From an uncultured Bacteroides sp. (GTDB taxonomy: Bacteria > Bacteroidota > Bacteroidia > Bacteroidales > Bacteroidaceae): DNA of 51,325 bases. Below are positions 17,176 through 25,560 of the stretch, piece after piece. The notes below the pieces were generated by a model. The model was not told the origin of the DNA. It saw nothing but the letters and a program-made list of their open reading frames with translations, and searched no databases. The translations under genes and the position numbers were made by a program. The stretch spans positions 1-51,325 of the forward strand of contig CAMTPA010000010.1 in assembly GCA_947074275.1 (NCBI GenBank). The letters are read 5' to 3'. The stretch's first letter is position 1. Every line of letters begins with the position of its first letter.

Positions 17176-18213
17176 TTATCTACGCACTGGTTGTCTACGT
17201 TGATTTTGGCGTTGCAATTCCTTTTGTTCTTCTTTAATATGTTGTTCCACCTCTTTTTGTTCGGGTTTCACGATGCGTTCGGATGCGCTTCGACGGCGAT
17301 TCATTTCTTCAGGGGTCAATCGCTGCTGAATCTGATTTTCTTGTATTTTCTCTTCTATCTTATCCACCGCTTCAGCGTTGTTTATAGTGGAAACAGTATC
17401 TTTTGAAACTTGGATGTGTGTGATTGAGTCATTACTTACAATACTGTCATTGATGTGATAACGCATCAAAGATATTTGGTCAATGAGCAATGAATGCGTG
17501 TTATTCTGCAATGGATAATAAATAAACCCTTTCACTTCACGTATTTTGCCAAATGTATCGGCCTCTAAGTGCATAGTTTTAAATCCACTGTTGTAAACAG
17601 GCTCTGTTTCTGCCACGATGCTATCATTGTCGAATATGATTTGCATAGCCATAATTGGGGCATAATTAGAATCAGATGGTAGGCTATACATTCGATAATA
17701 CGCTTCCCATACAAAAGCGTCTCTTTCTTTGAAGTTGCTATCCGAGGGAAGAATAAAAGTAAATGTGTTGTCGAGTGGTGTAGAGGTGAGTTTTAGCAAT
17801 CTCTTCCACGCCCATACATCTACACTGTCTCCAGGTGCAGAGGTTAATGGTTTTTTATCGCGAATAGATACCAATTGATTTACTACTGCTTGCTTCGTCT
17901 TTAATTTGGCTGTGACTTTTTCATATACTTGTGCCAGTATTTCCGTGTTGCGTGTGTACCACACCATTGAAGAATCAAATTCGGCTTGTGTTATACCATA
18001 TTTATTGAAAACAGCATCGATATAAAGAGCCTTTTTGTAGTTCTCGTTATGATTCACATCATCACCCAATGATTTTGCTATGTGATAATCGTATAGCAAA
18101 TTCTCCATTGTTGATTCTGGAATTACCGTATCAGGTCTTTTCACTTTACAGCCCACCAATAGCATTGAAATGAAAGCAATACAGCCAATATTAAAAAAGA
18201 ACCTCTTATTCAT
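17176..18213 (-). CDS. DUF4296 lipoprotein
   Basis: This 345-aa predicted lipoprotein has signal peptide and lipobox LLVGC (C22). The N-terminal domain MENLLYDYHIAKSL...YIDAVFNKYGITQAEFDSSMVWY is the DUF4296 signature of Bacteroidetes. A middle Asp/Ser-rich domain follows. The end is strongly charged, with Gln/Glu/Arg-rich coil-forming sequence and a PVRR tail. The function is unknown. The gene starts 2 nt after the lspA stop, and this lspA-DUF4296 coupling recurs in Bacteroidetes. LspA would process this very lipoprotein. Confidence 0.88.
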   Translation of the reverse strand: MNKRFFFNIGCIAFISMLLVGCKVKRPDTVIPESTMENLLYDYHIAKSLGDDVNHNENYKKALYIDAVFNKYGITQAEFDSSMVWYTRNTEILAQVYEKVTAKLKTKQAVVNQLVSIRDKKPLTSAPGDSVDVWAWKRLLKLTSTPLDNTFTFILPSDSNFKERDAFVWEAYYRMYSLPSDSNYAPIMAMQIIFDNDSIVAETEPVYNSGFKTMHLEADTFGKIREVKGFIYYPLQNNTHSLLIDQISLMRYHINDSIVSNDSITHIQVSKDTVSTINNAEAVDKIEEKIQENQIQQRLTPEEMNRRRSASERIVKPEQKEVEQHIKEEQKELQRQNQRRQPVRR

Positions 18214-18215
18214 AA

Positions 18216-18863
18216 TTACTCTTCTTCTTTTTTCTTTTCTTCGTGATGATGGTGATACGAATCGCTGAGGTATTTACTATAAAAAATGAGCAATGCAATC
18301 ATTCCACAACTGATAGCGGCATCTGCGAAATTGAATATCGGGCTGAAAAAGATGAAGTGGTCGCCACCTATAAAGGGAATCCATTCGGGCCAGTTGGTAT
18401 CAATAATAGGGAAATAAAACATATCTACCACACGCCCATAAAACCACGTTGAATAGCCTTCTCCATAGGGAACAAAGCTTGCTATCTGAGAATGTGTGCT
18501 TGCATTGAATATTACCCCATAAAACACACTGTCGATGATGTTTCCGATTGCACCAGCCAAGATAAGAGCGATACAAACGATGTATCCTACTTTGAATTTT
18601 CTTTTGATAATGCTATGAAGATACCAGCTTCCAAAGATTACTGCGCCAATTCTAAATAGTGTAAGAAATAACTTTCCGAAGATTTCCATTCCGAATGCCA
18701 TTCCATTGTTTTCAGTAAAATAGATATAAAACCAATCTGTAATTCGGATGCTTTCGTGCCAATACATATGTGTCTTTATCCATATTTTAATGGCTTGGTC
18801 GATAATAAGAACCGAAAAAATGATTAGTAGAGCTACTCCTCTTCTTGTAAGCAAATTCTTCAT
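18216..18863 (-). CDS. lspA: Lipoprotein signal peptidase LspA
   Basis: The product is a 215-aa inner-membrane aspartyl protease that cleaves prolipoproteins ahead of the lipidated cysteine. The catalytic pair is D111 (GAIGNIIDSVFYG) and D181 (PIFNFADAAIS), and the early N-x-G-x-A-F motif is ENNGMAFGM. A longer loop (about 119-165) than in E. coli is usual for Bacteroidetes. The His-rich charged tail (YHHHHEEKKKEEE) is notable. I start at 18863 (MKNLLTRRG); the open frame goes to 18905, but those codons lie inside the inverted repeat 18886-18964. Confidence 0.95.
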   Translation of the reverse strand: MKNLLTRRGVALLIIFSVLIIDQAIKIWIKTHMYWHESIRITDWFYIYFTENNGMAFGMEIFGKLFLTLFRIGAVIFGSWYLHSIIKRKFKVGYIVCIALILAGAIGNIIDSVFYGVIFNASTHSQIASFVPYGEGYSTWFYGRVVDMFYFPIIDTNWPEWIPFIGGDHFIFFSPIFNFADAAISCGMIALLIFYSKYLSDSYHHHHEEKKKEEE

Positions 18864-18885
18864 TTGTAATATATAAAAAGCAAAA

Positions 18886-18964
18886 TACGAGCTACAAGTT
18901 TCCATCGTATAAGGTTTTGTCTTTATAAGGATATAAAGGCAAAAATAGAATCTTGTAGCTCGTA
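18886..18964. promoter_or_regulatory. Long-range 13-bp inverted repeat between dksA-like gene and lspA
   Basis: TACGAGCTACAAG (18886-18898) is the exact reverse complement of CTTGTAGCTCGTA (18952-18964), enclosing 53 nt. It lies wholly in the 108-nt gap of an otherwise tight operon. In RNA it could be an attenuator, a processing stem or a transcript end. The enclosed DNA shows no gene. Confidence 0.6.
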
Positions 18965-18971
18965 GTATTAA

Positions 18972-19352
18972 TTATTTTCTCTCGTTGTTTTTAGCTTCAA
19001 TGCTAAGTGTTGCGTGAGGTACAGCTCTGAGACGTTCGGGTGGAATAAGTTTTCCTGTTTCACGGCAAACGCCATAAGTTTTGTTTTCGATACGTACCAA
19101 AGCTGCTTGCAACCCTTGAATAAACTTCAATTGGCGTTGAGCTAAACGTGTTGTTTCTTCTTTTGACAATGTATTGGCACCTTCTTCCAAAACTTTGTAT
19201 GTAGGCGATGTGTCGTCTGTATCATTACCATCAAGTCCCATTAGGCTCATTTTCAACTGATCGTAATCGCGTTGAGCCAATTCCAACTTTCCTCTAATGA
19301 TGGTGCGAAACTCATCGAGTTCTGCATCCGAGTATCTTGTTTTTTCTGCCAT
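18972..19352 (-). CDS. TraR/DksA-family protein with degenerate zinc finger
   Basis: This 126-aa protein has an N-terminal coiled-coil helix pair (about 10-85) and a C-terminal TraR/DksA finger region YGVCRETGKLIPPERLRAVPH. In DksA the finger is CX2CX17CX2C. Here the first position is C96, but the others are T99, S117 and A120, exactly at the expected spacing, so zinc cannot be bound by four cysteines. DksA family members act in the RNA polymerase secondary channel. Whether this one does is inferred. It sits between ileS and lspA, a common place for this gene in Bacteroidetes. Confidence 0.9.
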   Translation of the reverse strand: MAEKTRYSDAELDEFRTIIRGKLELAQRDYDQLKMSLMGLDGNDTDDTSPTYKVLEEGANTLSKEETTRLAQRQLKFIQGLQAALVRIENKTYGVCRETGKLIPPERLRAVPHATLSIEAKNNERK

Positions 19353-19399
19353 AATTTTATTTGTTAAAAGGTTATTAGTATTAGTGTATGTTTCTTTAA

Positions 19400-22300
19400 T
19401 TATTCTTTTACAATATTTATTGTTAATGTAAACTCATCGAAGCTCAATTCTGTGCCCTCCTTAACCTCGTCAACAAGCTCAAGAGATGTTCCTAAGACTT
19501 GGTTGCAAATATAATTATTATATTGAATTATAGCATCATCTGTTTGCGGATTTTTTGATAAAGTTATCTTGATCTTATCCGTTATTTCAAAACCATTTGA
19601 TTTGCGAATATTTTGAATTCTATTCACCAATTCGCGCGCTATTCCTTCACGTCGCAACTCTTCTGTAATTGTCACTTCCAAAGCTACTGTCAGTCTGCCT
19701 TCGTTGGCAACCAACCATCCTGGAATATCTTCACTGATGATTTCTACATCGGCAGAGTCTATAACTGCTTCTGTGTTATCGAGTATTAAGGTGTATTGGC
19801 CGTTTCTTTCAAGTTCGGCAATGGCTTCTTGCGAAAACTCTGCTACAGCTGCTGCTACGGCTTTCATTTGTTTGCCAAATTTAGGGCCTAACTTCTTGAA
19901 ATCACATTTTACCTTTTTCACTAAAACACCTGCTGCACCGTCTACAAATCGCACCTCTTTTACGTTCACTTCACTCATTATAAGCGATTTTACAGCTTCG
20001 ATATGTGCTTTTTGCTCTTCATCCATTACTGGAATCATAATACATTGCAATGGTTGGCGAACTTTGATGTTTACTTTTCTGCGCAAGGCAAGCACCATTG
20101 AGGTTACGTCTTGTGCCATTTTCATCTGGGCTTCGAGTTCTGTGTCTATCAAGTTCTCATTGCACACCGGGAATTGAGCTAAATGAACAGATGCTACATT
20201 GTCGCGTCCTGTCACCGAGGTCAAATCGTGATAAAGGCGATCGGCGTAGAATGGGGCAATAGGAGCCATTAGCTGTGCTACGGTTTCTAAACAAGTATAT
20301 AATGTTTGATAGGCCGACAACTTGTCTTGGGTGAAATCGCCACCCCAGAAGCGTTTGCGGTTGAGACGTACATACCAGTTGGAGAGATTGTCGTTCACGA
20401 AGTCCGAAATCAAGCGACCTGCTTTGGTTGGCTCGTATTCATTGTAGCAAGTATCTACCTCTTTTATCAAGGAGTTGAGTACTGATAAAATCCAACGGTC
20501 AATTTCTGGGCGTTCGTTCACTGGGATATTTGCTTCTTTGTAATCGAATCCATCTACATTGGCATAGAGCGCAAAGAATGAATAGGTGTTATAAAGTGTT
20601 CCGAAGAATTTGCGACGCACCTCTTCGATACCTTCCACGTCGAATTTTAAGTTATCCCACGGTGATGAATTTGTTATCATATACCAACGTAGAGGGTCGG
20701 AACCATATTTTTCGATTGTAGAGAATGGATCGACGGCATTGCCTAAACGTTTCGACATCTTGTTTCCATTTTTGTCGAGAACCAACCCATTCGATATGAC
20801 GGCTTTGTATGACACGCTATCGAAAATCATCGTTGCAATGGCGTGAAGGGTGAAGAACCAACCACGAGTTTGGTCTACACCTTCGGCGATAAAATCGGCT
20901 GGGAATACTTGGTGTGTATCGAGCAGTTCTTTATTTTCGAATGGATAATGGATTTGCGCATAAGGCATTGCGCCCGAATCGAACCAAACATCTATCAAGT
21001 CCATTTCTCTTTTCATTGGTTTGCCATCTTTCGATACCAATACAATGTCGTCCACGTATGGGCGGTGTAGGTCTATTTTGTTGTAGTTGTCTTCTGCATA
21101 TTCGCCCGGAACAAAGCCTTTGTCTTTGTATGGATTGGATTGCATCAGGCCAGCTTCCACCGATTTTTCAATTTCGTTGTACAGCTCTTCTACCGATTCG
21201 ATACAGATTTCTTCGCTGTTGTCTTCGGTGCGCCAGATGGGTAATGGAGTGCCCCAATAGCGTGAACGGCTCAAGTTCCAGTCGTTCAAGTTTTCGAGCC
21301 ATTTGCCAAAACGTCCAGTTCCTGTCGATTCGGGTTTCCAATTGATTGTTTTATTTAGTTCAATCATTCGCTCTTTGCAAGCGGTAGAGCGAATGAACCA
21401 GCTATCGAGTGGGTAGTAGAGCACAGGCTTGTCTGTGCGCCAGCAATGCGGATAGTTGTGTACGTGCTTTTCTATCTTGAATGCCAAGTTGTTGGCCTTC
21501 ATCATCATACAAATGCTTACATCGAGCGATTCGTCTTTGTCGGTAAGAGTAGGGTCGTAGGCATTCTTTACGAAGCGTCCGGCATACTCTTTGTATAACT
21601 CTACGTTTACTCGTTCTTTTACAAAAGCATCATCCAGCTCATCAATTAAGTAGAATTTACCTGTCAAGTCTACCATTGGGCGCAACTCTCCTTTTTTGTT
21701 CACCAGTTGCAATGGTGGCACTCCAGCGGCTTTTGCTACCAAGGCATCATCGGCACCAAAAGTTGGTGCGATATGAACAATACCCGTACCGTCTTCGGTA
21801 GTCACATAGTCGCCTGTAATCACACGAAACGCACCTTCACCTGGATTTACCCAAGGTATCAATTGCTCGTAGTGCATTTCCACTAAATCGGTGCCTTTGT
21901 ATTCGGCAATCACTTTGTAGGGAATCAGCTTGTCGCCCGGCTTGTAGTCTTCCAGCTGCAAATCGGCAGCTTTGGGATTGAAGTGTGTGTGGAGCAATGC
22001 TTTGGCAAGCACCACGGTGATGGGTTGTCCGGTATAGCTGTTGAACGACTGCACGGCCACGTAGTCAATTTTCGGACCAACGCAAAGTGCTGTGTTCGAA
22101 GGCAATGTCCACGGTGTAGTAGTCCAAGCTAAGAAGTATGGAGTTCCCCATTCCGTCATTTCTGGTTTGGGGTCTTTTATCTTAAACTGAGCCACTACGG
22201 TGGTGTCTTTCACATCGCGGTAGCAGCCGGGTTGATTTAATTCGTGCGAACTAAGCCCCGTGCCCGCAGCGGGCGAATAGGGCTGAATGGTGTAGCCTTT

Positions 22301-22825
22301 GTATAGCAAGCCTTTCTTGTGTAATTGCTTCAAAAGCCACCACAGAGTTTCGATGTAGCGGTTGTCGTAGGTGATATAAGGGTCTTTCATATCTACCCAA
22401 TAGCCCATCTGATGCGTTAAGTCTTCCCACTCTTTGGTAAACTTCATCACATCTTTGCGGCAAGCTGCGTTGTATTCGGCCACCGATATGGTTTTGCCAA
22501 TATCTTCTTTGGTGATACCTAATGATTTTTCTACGCCAAGTTCCACAGGAAGTCCGTGTGTGTCCCATCCGGCTTTGCGTTTCACCAAATATCCTTTCAT
22601 CGTTTTGTAACGGCAGAATATGTCTTTAATCGTACGAGCCATCACGTGGTGAATACCGGGCATACCATTTGCTGAAGGAGGGCCTTCGTAAAATACAAAC
22701 GAAGGACAGCCTTCGCGTTCTGTCATACTCTTAGTGAAAACGTGATTTTCATCCCACTTTTTCAAAACATCTTTGTTTACCTCCGAAAGGTTGAATTGCG
22801 AATATTCGGCAAACTTCTTGCTCAT
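19400..22825 (-). CDS. ileS: Isoleucyl-tRNA synthetase, type 2 (eukaryote-like)
   Basis: The product is 1141 aa. The class I signature is SANGMPGIHHVMARTIKDIF (HIGH equivalent GIHH, residues 57-60), followed by GWDTHGLPVELGVEK. The editing domain contains TTPWTLPSN, then come DWNLSRSRYWGTPLPIW, DVWFDSGAMPYAQ and KMSKRLGN. The length and the SRSRYWGTP context mark the IleRS2 form rather than the E. coli-like one. It charges tRNA-Ile with isoleucine. IleRS2 enzymes are known to be much less sensitive to mupirocin. It is the first gene of the five-gene operon; a -7 box TAAATTTG is present on the minus strand (22900-22907). Confidence 0.96.
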   Translation of the reverse strand: MSKKFAEYSQFNLSEVNKDVLKKWDENHVFTKSMTEREGCPSFVFYEGPPSANGMPGIHHVMARTIKDIFCRYKTMKGYLVKRKAGWDTHGLPVELGVEKSLGITKEDIGKTISVAEYNAACRKDVMKFTKEWEDLTHQMGYWVDMKDPYITYDNRYIETLWWLLKQLHKKGLLYKGYTIQPYSPAAGTGLSSHELNQPGCYRDVKDTTVVAQFKIKDPKPEMTEWGTPYFLAWTTTPWTLPSNTALCVGPKIDYVAVQSFNSYTGQPITVVLAKALLHTHFNPKAADLQLEDYKPGDKLIPYKVIAEYKGTDLVEMHYEQLIPWVNPGEGAFRVITGDYVTTEDGTGIVHIAPTFGADDALVAKAAGVPPLQLVNKKGELRPMVDLTGKFYLIDELDDAFVKERVNVELYKEYAGRFVKNAYDPTLTDKDESLDVSICMMMKANNLAFKIEKHVHNYPHCWRTDKPVLYYPLDSWFIRSTACKERMIELNKTINWKPESTGTGRFGKWLENLNDWNLSRSRYWGTPLPIWRTEDNSEEICIESVEELYNEIEKSVEAGLMQSNPYKDKGFVPGEYAEDNYNKIDLHRPYVDDIVLVSKDGKPMKREMDLIDVWFDSGAMPYAQIHYPFENKELLDTHQVFPADFIAEGVDQTRGWFFTLHAIATMIFDSVSYKAVISNGLVLDKNGNKMSKRLGNAVDPFSTIEKYGSDPLRWYMITNSSPWDNLKFDVEGIEEVRRKFFGTLYNTYSFFALYANVDGFDYKEANIPVNERPEIDRWILSVLNSLIKEVDTCYNEYEPTKAGRLISDFVNDNLSNWYVRLNRKRFWGGDFTQDKLSAYQTLYTCLETVAQLMAPIAPFYADRLYHDLTSVTGRDNVASVHLAQFPVCNENLIDTELEAQMKMAQDVTSMVLALRRKVNIKVRQPLQCIMIPVMDEEQKAHIEAVKSLIMSEVNVKEVRFVDGAAGVLVKKVKCDFKKLGPKFGKQMKAVAAAVAEFSQEAIAELERNGQYTLILDNTEAVIDSADVEIISEDIPGWLVANEGRLTVALEVTITEELRREGIARELVNRIQNIRKSNGFEITDKIKITLSKNPQTDDAIIQYNNYICNQVLGTSLELVDEVKEGTELSFDEFTLTINIVKE

Positions 22826-23045
22826 ATCTTATATCTGTTATTTTTATCTTATTTAATCGAATAAAAATGCAGGGGTTAACCCTCACTTTTTAAAAAGCGC
22901 AAATTTACAAAAACATTCTTTTGCAAGCAAGAAAAGCCATTTTTAATTTAGACAGCTCATTTTGTTTGCGTTATATTCAACTTTTTGTTATCCAATCTGT
23001 TTTGATTTTATTGGAATTTATAAAAACGATAAATGATAAAAAATT

Positions 23046-23222
23046 ATGGGTAGAAGAGCAGAACTTGAACACGAGGTGGCTTTGGCCGAAAAACGATTGA
23101 AAGAAGCTCCAAAAGATACTCCCGAAGATTTGAGACAAATTTGGGAAGATGAGTTTGTGGGACTTTCGTTGGAACTCAACAATTTGGATGATGAAACAAG
23201 TGAAGAAGAGGATGATAAATAA
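23046..23222 (+). CDS. Small acidic protein, unknown function
   Basis: This 58-aa gene has ATG at 23046 and TAA at 23220-23222. The product is strongly charged: a helical N-terminal half (GRRAELEHEVALAEKRLKEA), then TPEDLRQIWEDEFVGLSLEL, then an acidic tail of Asp/Glu. It is not a domain I recognise. Support comes from a proper terminator 40 nt downstream (23262-23294), divergence from ileS and a protein-like composition. The longer frames on the opposite strand give low-complexity Ser/Phe products and have no such context. The AT-rich 22826-23045 gap serves both promoters. Confidence 0.75.
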   Translation: MGRRAELEHEVALAEKRLKEAPKDTPEDLRQIWEDEFVGLSLELNNLDDETSEEEDDK

Positions 23223-23261
23223 CATTCATACCTCTGTACTTTAATTTTTGATGTTATTGAC

Positions 23262-23302
23262 AACAGCCTACAAACATTGCGATTGTAGGCTGTTTTGTTA
23301 TC
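23262..23302 (+). terminator. Terminator of the small acidic-protein gene
   Basis: AACAGCCTACAA (23262-23273) pairs perfectly with TTGTAGGCTGTT (23283-23294), with a 9-nt loop and T-rich sequence after it. Confidence 0.8.
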
Positions 23303-23341
23303 TCTTTTTTTTGCTTATTGCGGTAGCAATATCACTCCTTG

Positions 23342-23444
23342 TTTCAACTGTTCACATTTTGTTTGTGGTGTGTTAATAGCTGATTTGATGGCTGTTAATA
23401 TGTGTGATGATAGATGTTAATAGTCGAGAATCTACCTGTCACTC
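23342..23444. repeat. 22-bp periodic repeat array C (5 units)
   Basis: Cores start at 23342, 23364, 23386, 23408 and 23430, exactly 22 bp apart: TTTCAACTGTTCACA, TGTGGTGTGTTAATA, TGATGGCTGTTAATA, TGATAGATGTTAATA and ATCTACCTGTCACTC. Spacers are 7 nt. The array ends 17 nt from the 3' end of the MBL gene on the minus strand. It is the longest and cleanest of the six arrays. Confidence 0.88.
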
Positions 23445-23460
23445 ACTTGCGGCGAAGCCC

Positions 23461-24168
23461 TTATTGCAACGCTCGGATTCTTAAATCAGTTGACTTCTCA
23501 ATAGCTGCGTTCGAGTGTAAAGGTGATAAATCCGTGTCGCTATAATGATAGGGATAAACAATCGCCGGATGAATCATCTGTATGGCGTGTACTGCCTGTT
23601 TGATGGTCATTGTATAGGGTTGGTTCACCGAGATGAAAGCAATGTCTACATCGCCCAACGTGGTCATTTCGGGTATGTCTTCCGTATCGCCCGATAGGTA
23701 AACCACACTCCCTCCTAAATGTAGCACATAGCCGTTGTCTCTGTCTTTGGGATGATAAATGGTTCTGTCGGGTGTGGTGTTGTAGGCAGGCACAGCCTTT
23801 ATCGAAACCCACGGATAGGGGCTAAGTGTATCGCCGTTTTTCATCCAAAGCCCTTTTCCGATAATCTGATAAGAATTTCTGTTTGAAACGATTGTTGTGC
23901 CACTTGTCTCTATTTCTTCAATGGCTTTCGGATCTAAATGGTCGTGATGCTCGTGCGTTATAAGTATCATATCGGCTTTGGGCAAAGTGCTATAATCGGC
24001 AAATGTCGAAATTGGGTCGGTATAGATGATGTGCCCATCGTAATTGATAAGCAATGATGCGTGCTTGATAAAGGTGATTTTCAGACTCTTTCCATCGGCT
24101 GTCTCAAAAACATCTGTTTCAAACCCCGGAACGATGTTGGCTACTTTTTCTTGAATAGAGGTAATCAT
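23461..24168 (-). CDS. MBL-fold metallo-hydrolase (UlaG/YtkL-like)
   Basis: This 235-aa metallo-beta-lactamase-fold protein has the metal motif THEHHDHLD (H72, H74, D76, H77), then GGSVVYLSGDTEDIPEM (a later metal Asp) and YPYHYSDTD (last His). The family includes L-ascorbate-6-phosphate lactonase-like hydrolases; the substrate here is unknown. I choose the ATG at 24168 (MITSIQEKV). The frame is open to 24207, and the extra residues LFVLRLFIKTAL are hydrophobic, so an exported form cannot be excluded. Confidence 0.88.
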   Translation of the reverse strand: MITSIQEKVANIVPGFETDVFETADGKSLKITFIKHASLLINYDGHIIYTDPISTFADYSTLPKADMILITHEHHDHLDPKAIEEIETSGTTIVSNRNSYQIIGKGLWMKNGDTLSPYPWVSIKAVPAYNTTPDRTIYHPKDRDNGYVLHLGGSVVYLSGDTEDIPEMTTLGDVDIAFISVNQPYTMTIKQAVHAIQMIHPAIVYPYHYSDTDLSPLHSNAAIEKSTDLRIRALQ

Positions 24169-24254
24169 AAGCGCGGTTTTTATAAATAAACGAAGAACGA
24201 ATAACATTGCTGTCTACTCGCTCTTTTCAATGTTGTTTTTATTTTTTGATAATA

Positions 24255-25295
24255 CTATATTTCCGATGGAATGATGGGCGTTTGATTGGCTGTTACAGAA
24301 ACCCAATTGATGATGTAAACTCCTCCAACAACGATTTCGCTTTCGTATAGTTTCACGGTGTATTTATACGAGTTTCCAGCGGTCATATTTCCTTCGTATA
24401 TGGGCAACTGTGCCGAGTAGCTACGAGGCGTAGATTCACCATTGATGGTCACATCGAAGCTTACGGTAAAATCCCCGCTTGCCTTGATAGGCAGCATAAT
24501 GATTTGCCCTACATACGAACTGCTTGTAGATGCTACTCCCATCGTTGCGGTAGATGTGGTAAGTGATGTGGCCTGTGTGATGGTTCCCGATTTTAAGTTC
24601 CAACTACAACCCGATACATCAGCTGGAGTAATGCTCATGCCGCTCACACTGTTAATTGTAATGCTATCTTCAGCAAGAATACTCACTACTACTTGTATGC
24701 CACAATGTTTCATATTCATACTGATAGTCGAAATCGTATCATTTACGCTATAATCCGAATTTCCCCACCAGATATAATCCATTTGGTTTTCTAAGCTTGT
24801 GGCTACCCCCGAACTGTTGAATGCGGGTATGGCAGCTTTTTCTGTATTTACACCAGCTGCATACAGACTATAAACCCCAGTAGGAACTTTCATTGCACTA
24901 CCAGAATTGGGAGTGAGAGAACCACTTGAATTGGATGTATAGGCTACTGAGGTTTCCAAATCCCCCGCTTTATTGTAAGCGTTTATCATCACGTTCCTGT
25001 TTACTCCTATCTCGGAAGTACCCGTGTTGGTGGTCGATAGGTTCATTACATCAGCTCTGAAAAAGAGTGTTGCCTTGTTTTTGTTGGAACTGCTGCTTCC
25101 GCCCGTATCAGTGCCCGAACCTGAATTATTATTCCCGTTATTGCTCGAACTGTCATCTTTGTCTGTATTATCTCCCGTGTTGTTTTGAGGATATGTTAGG
25201 TTGATAACTATATCATCTTTAGAACAACTGCTAACAAGTAACATCAGAATCAGAAAGACAAACATCGATTTTTTGCATAAGATTTGGTGTATCAT
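24255..25295 (-). CDS. Fimbrillin-like surface lipoprotein (FimA/Mfa1 clan)
   Basis: This 346-aa predicted lipoprotein has lipobox LLVSSC (C24). A low-complexity linker of Asn, Gly, Ser and Asp follows (about residues 38-72), then a beta-rich body. The body has fimbrillin-type features: GVYSLYAAGVNTEK, SMNMKHCGIQVVV, LPIYEGNMTAGNSYKYTVKL, and a C-terminal GGVYIINWVSV typical of Mfa-like proteins. It probably forms or caps a type V-like fimbrial polymer on the cell surface. No other fimbrial genes are nearby. I start at 25295; ATGs at 25358 or 25265 are alternatives. Confidence 0.78.
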   Translation of the reverse strand: MIHQILCKKSMFVFLILMLLVSSCSKDDIVINLTYPQNNTGDNTDKDDSSSNNGNNNSGSGTDTGGSSSSNKNKATLFFRADVMNLSTTNTGTSEIGVNRNVMINAYNKAGDLETSVAYTSNSSGSLTPNSGSAMKVPTGVYSLYAAGVNTEKAAIPAFNSSGVATSLENQMDYIWWGNSDYSVNDTISTISMNMKHCGIQVVVSILAEDSITINSVSGMSITPADVSGCSWNLKSGTITQATSLTTSTATMGVASTSSSYVGQIIMLPIKASGDFTVSFDVTINGESTPRSYSAQLPIYEGNMTAGNSYKYTVKLYESEIVVGGVYIINWVSVTANQTPIIPSEI

Positions 25296-25497
25296 AAAAA
25301 TACGATTTAAGTTAAATAAATACGGTAAAAATATATTAACGAACAAGTTGTTTATCAATAAGTTTTCTGTTTCTTGTAGAGAATTAGAATTTTAAAATTT
25401 TTTTGTTTTTTAGCTGAGTGAAAACTCTTATTTTAAAACAATTTTGCAATGTTATATATGCGGCTAAATATCCAAGGGGAATAAATAGAAAATGCGG

Positions 25498-25538
25498 AAA
25501 GGTGAACTTCAGCTTGCATTGAGCCGGAGTTCACCTTT
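25498..25538. terminator. Terminator after the EEP-family gene
   Basis: AAAGGTGAACT (25498-25508) pairs with AGTTCACCTTT (25528-25538), with an inner GCT/AGC pair. It lies just past the 3' end of the minus-strand gene at 25561 and before the fimbrillin-like gene. The rest of the 25296-25497 gap is AT-rich with no feature I recognise. Confidence 0.7.
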
Positions 25539-25560
25539 TATTATTATAGGGTTGTTTATT

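Noticed and set aside
22871..22883. GGGTTAACCC palindrome in the ileS leader as a T-box or operator
   Set aside because: T-box features are absent and ten bases alone are too little; no partner site is present.
22977..23225. Reverse-strand open frames opposite the 58-aa gene
   Set aside because: They give low-complexity Phe/Ser-rich products without context, while the plus-strand gene has a balanced helical product and a terminator.
23342..23444. Array C (and the others) as a CRISPR array
   Set aside because: Units are 22 bp with diverged cores and 7-nt spacers; there are no unique 30-nt spacers, identical repeats or cas genes.
25296..25560. An undetected gene between the fimbrillin-like and EEP genes
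   Set aside because: No open frame of plausible composition was found; only a terminator hairpin is supported.
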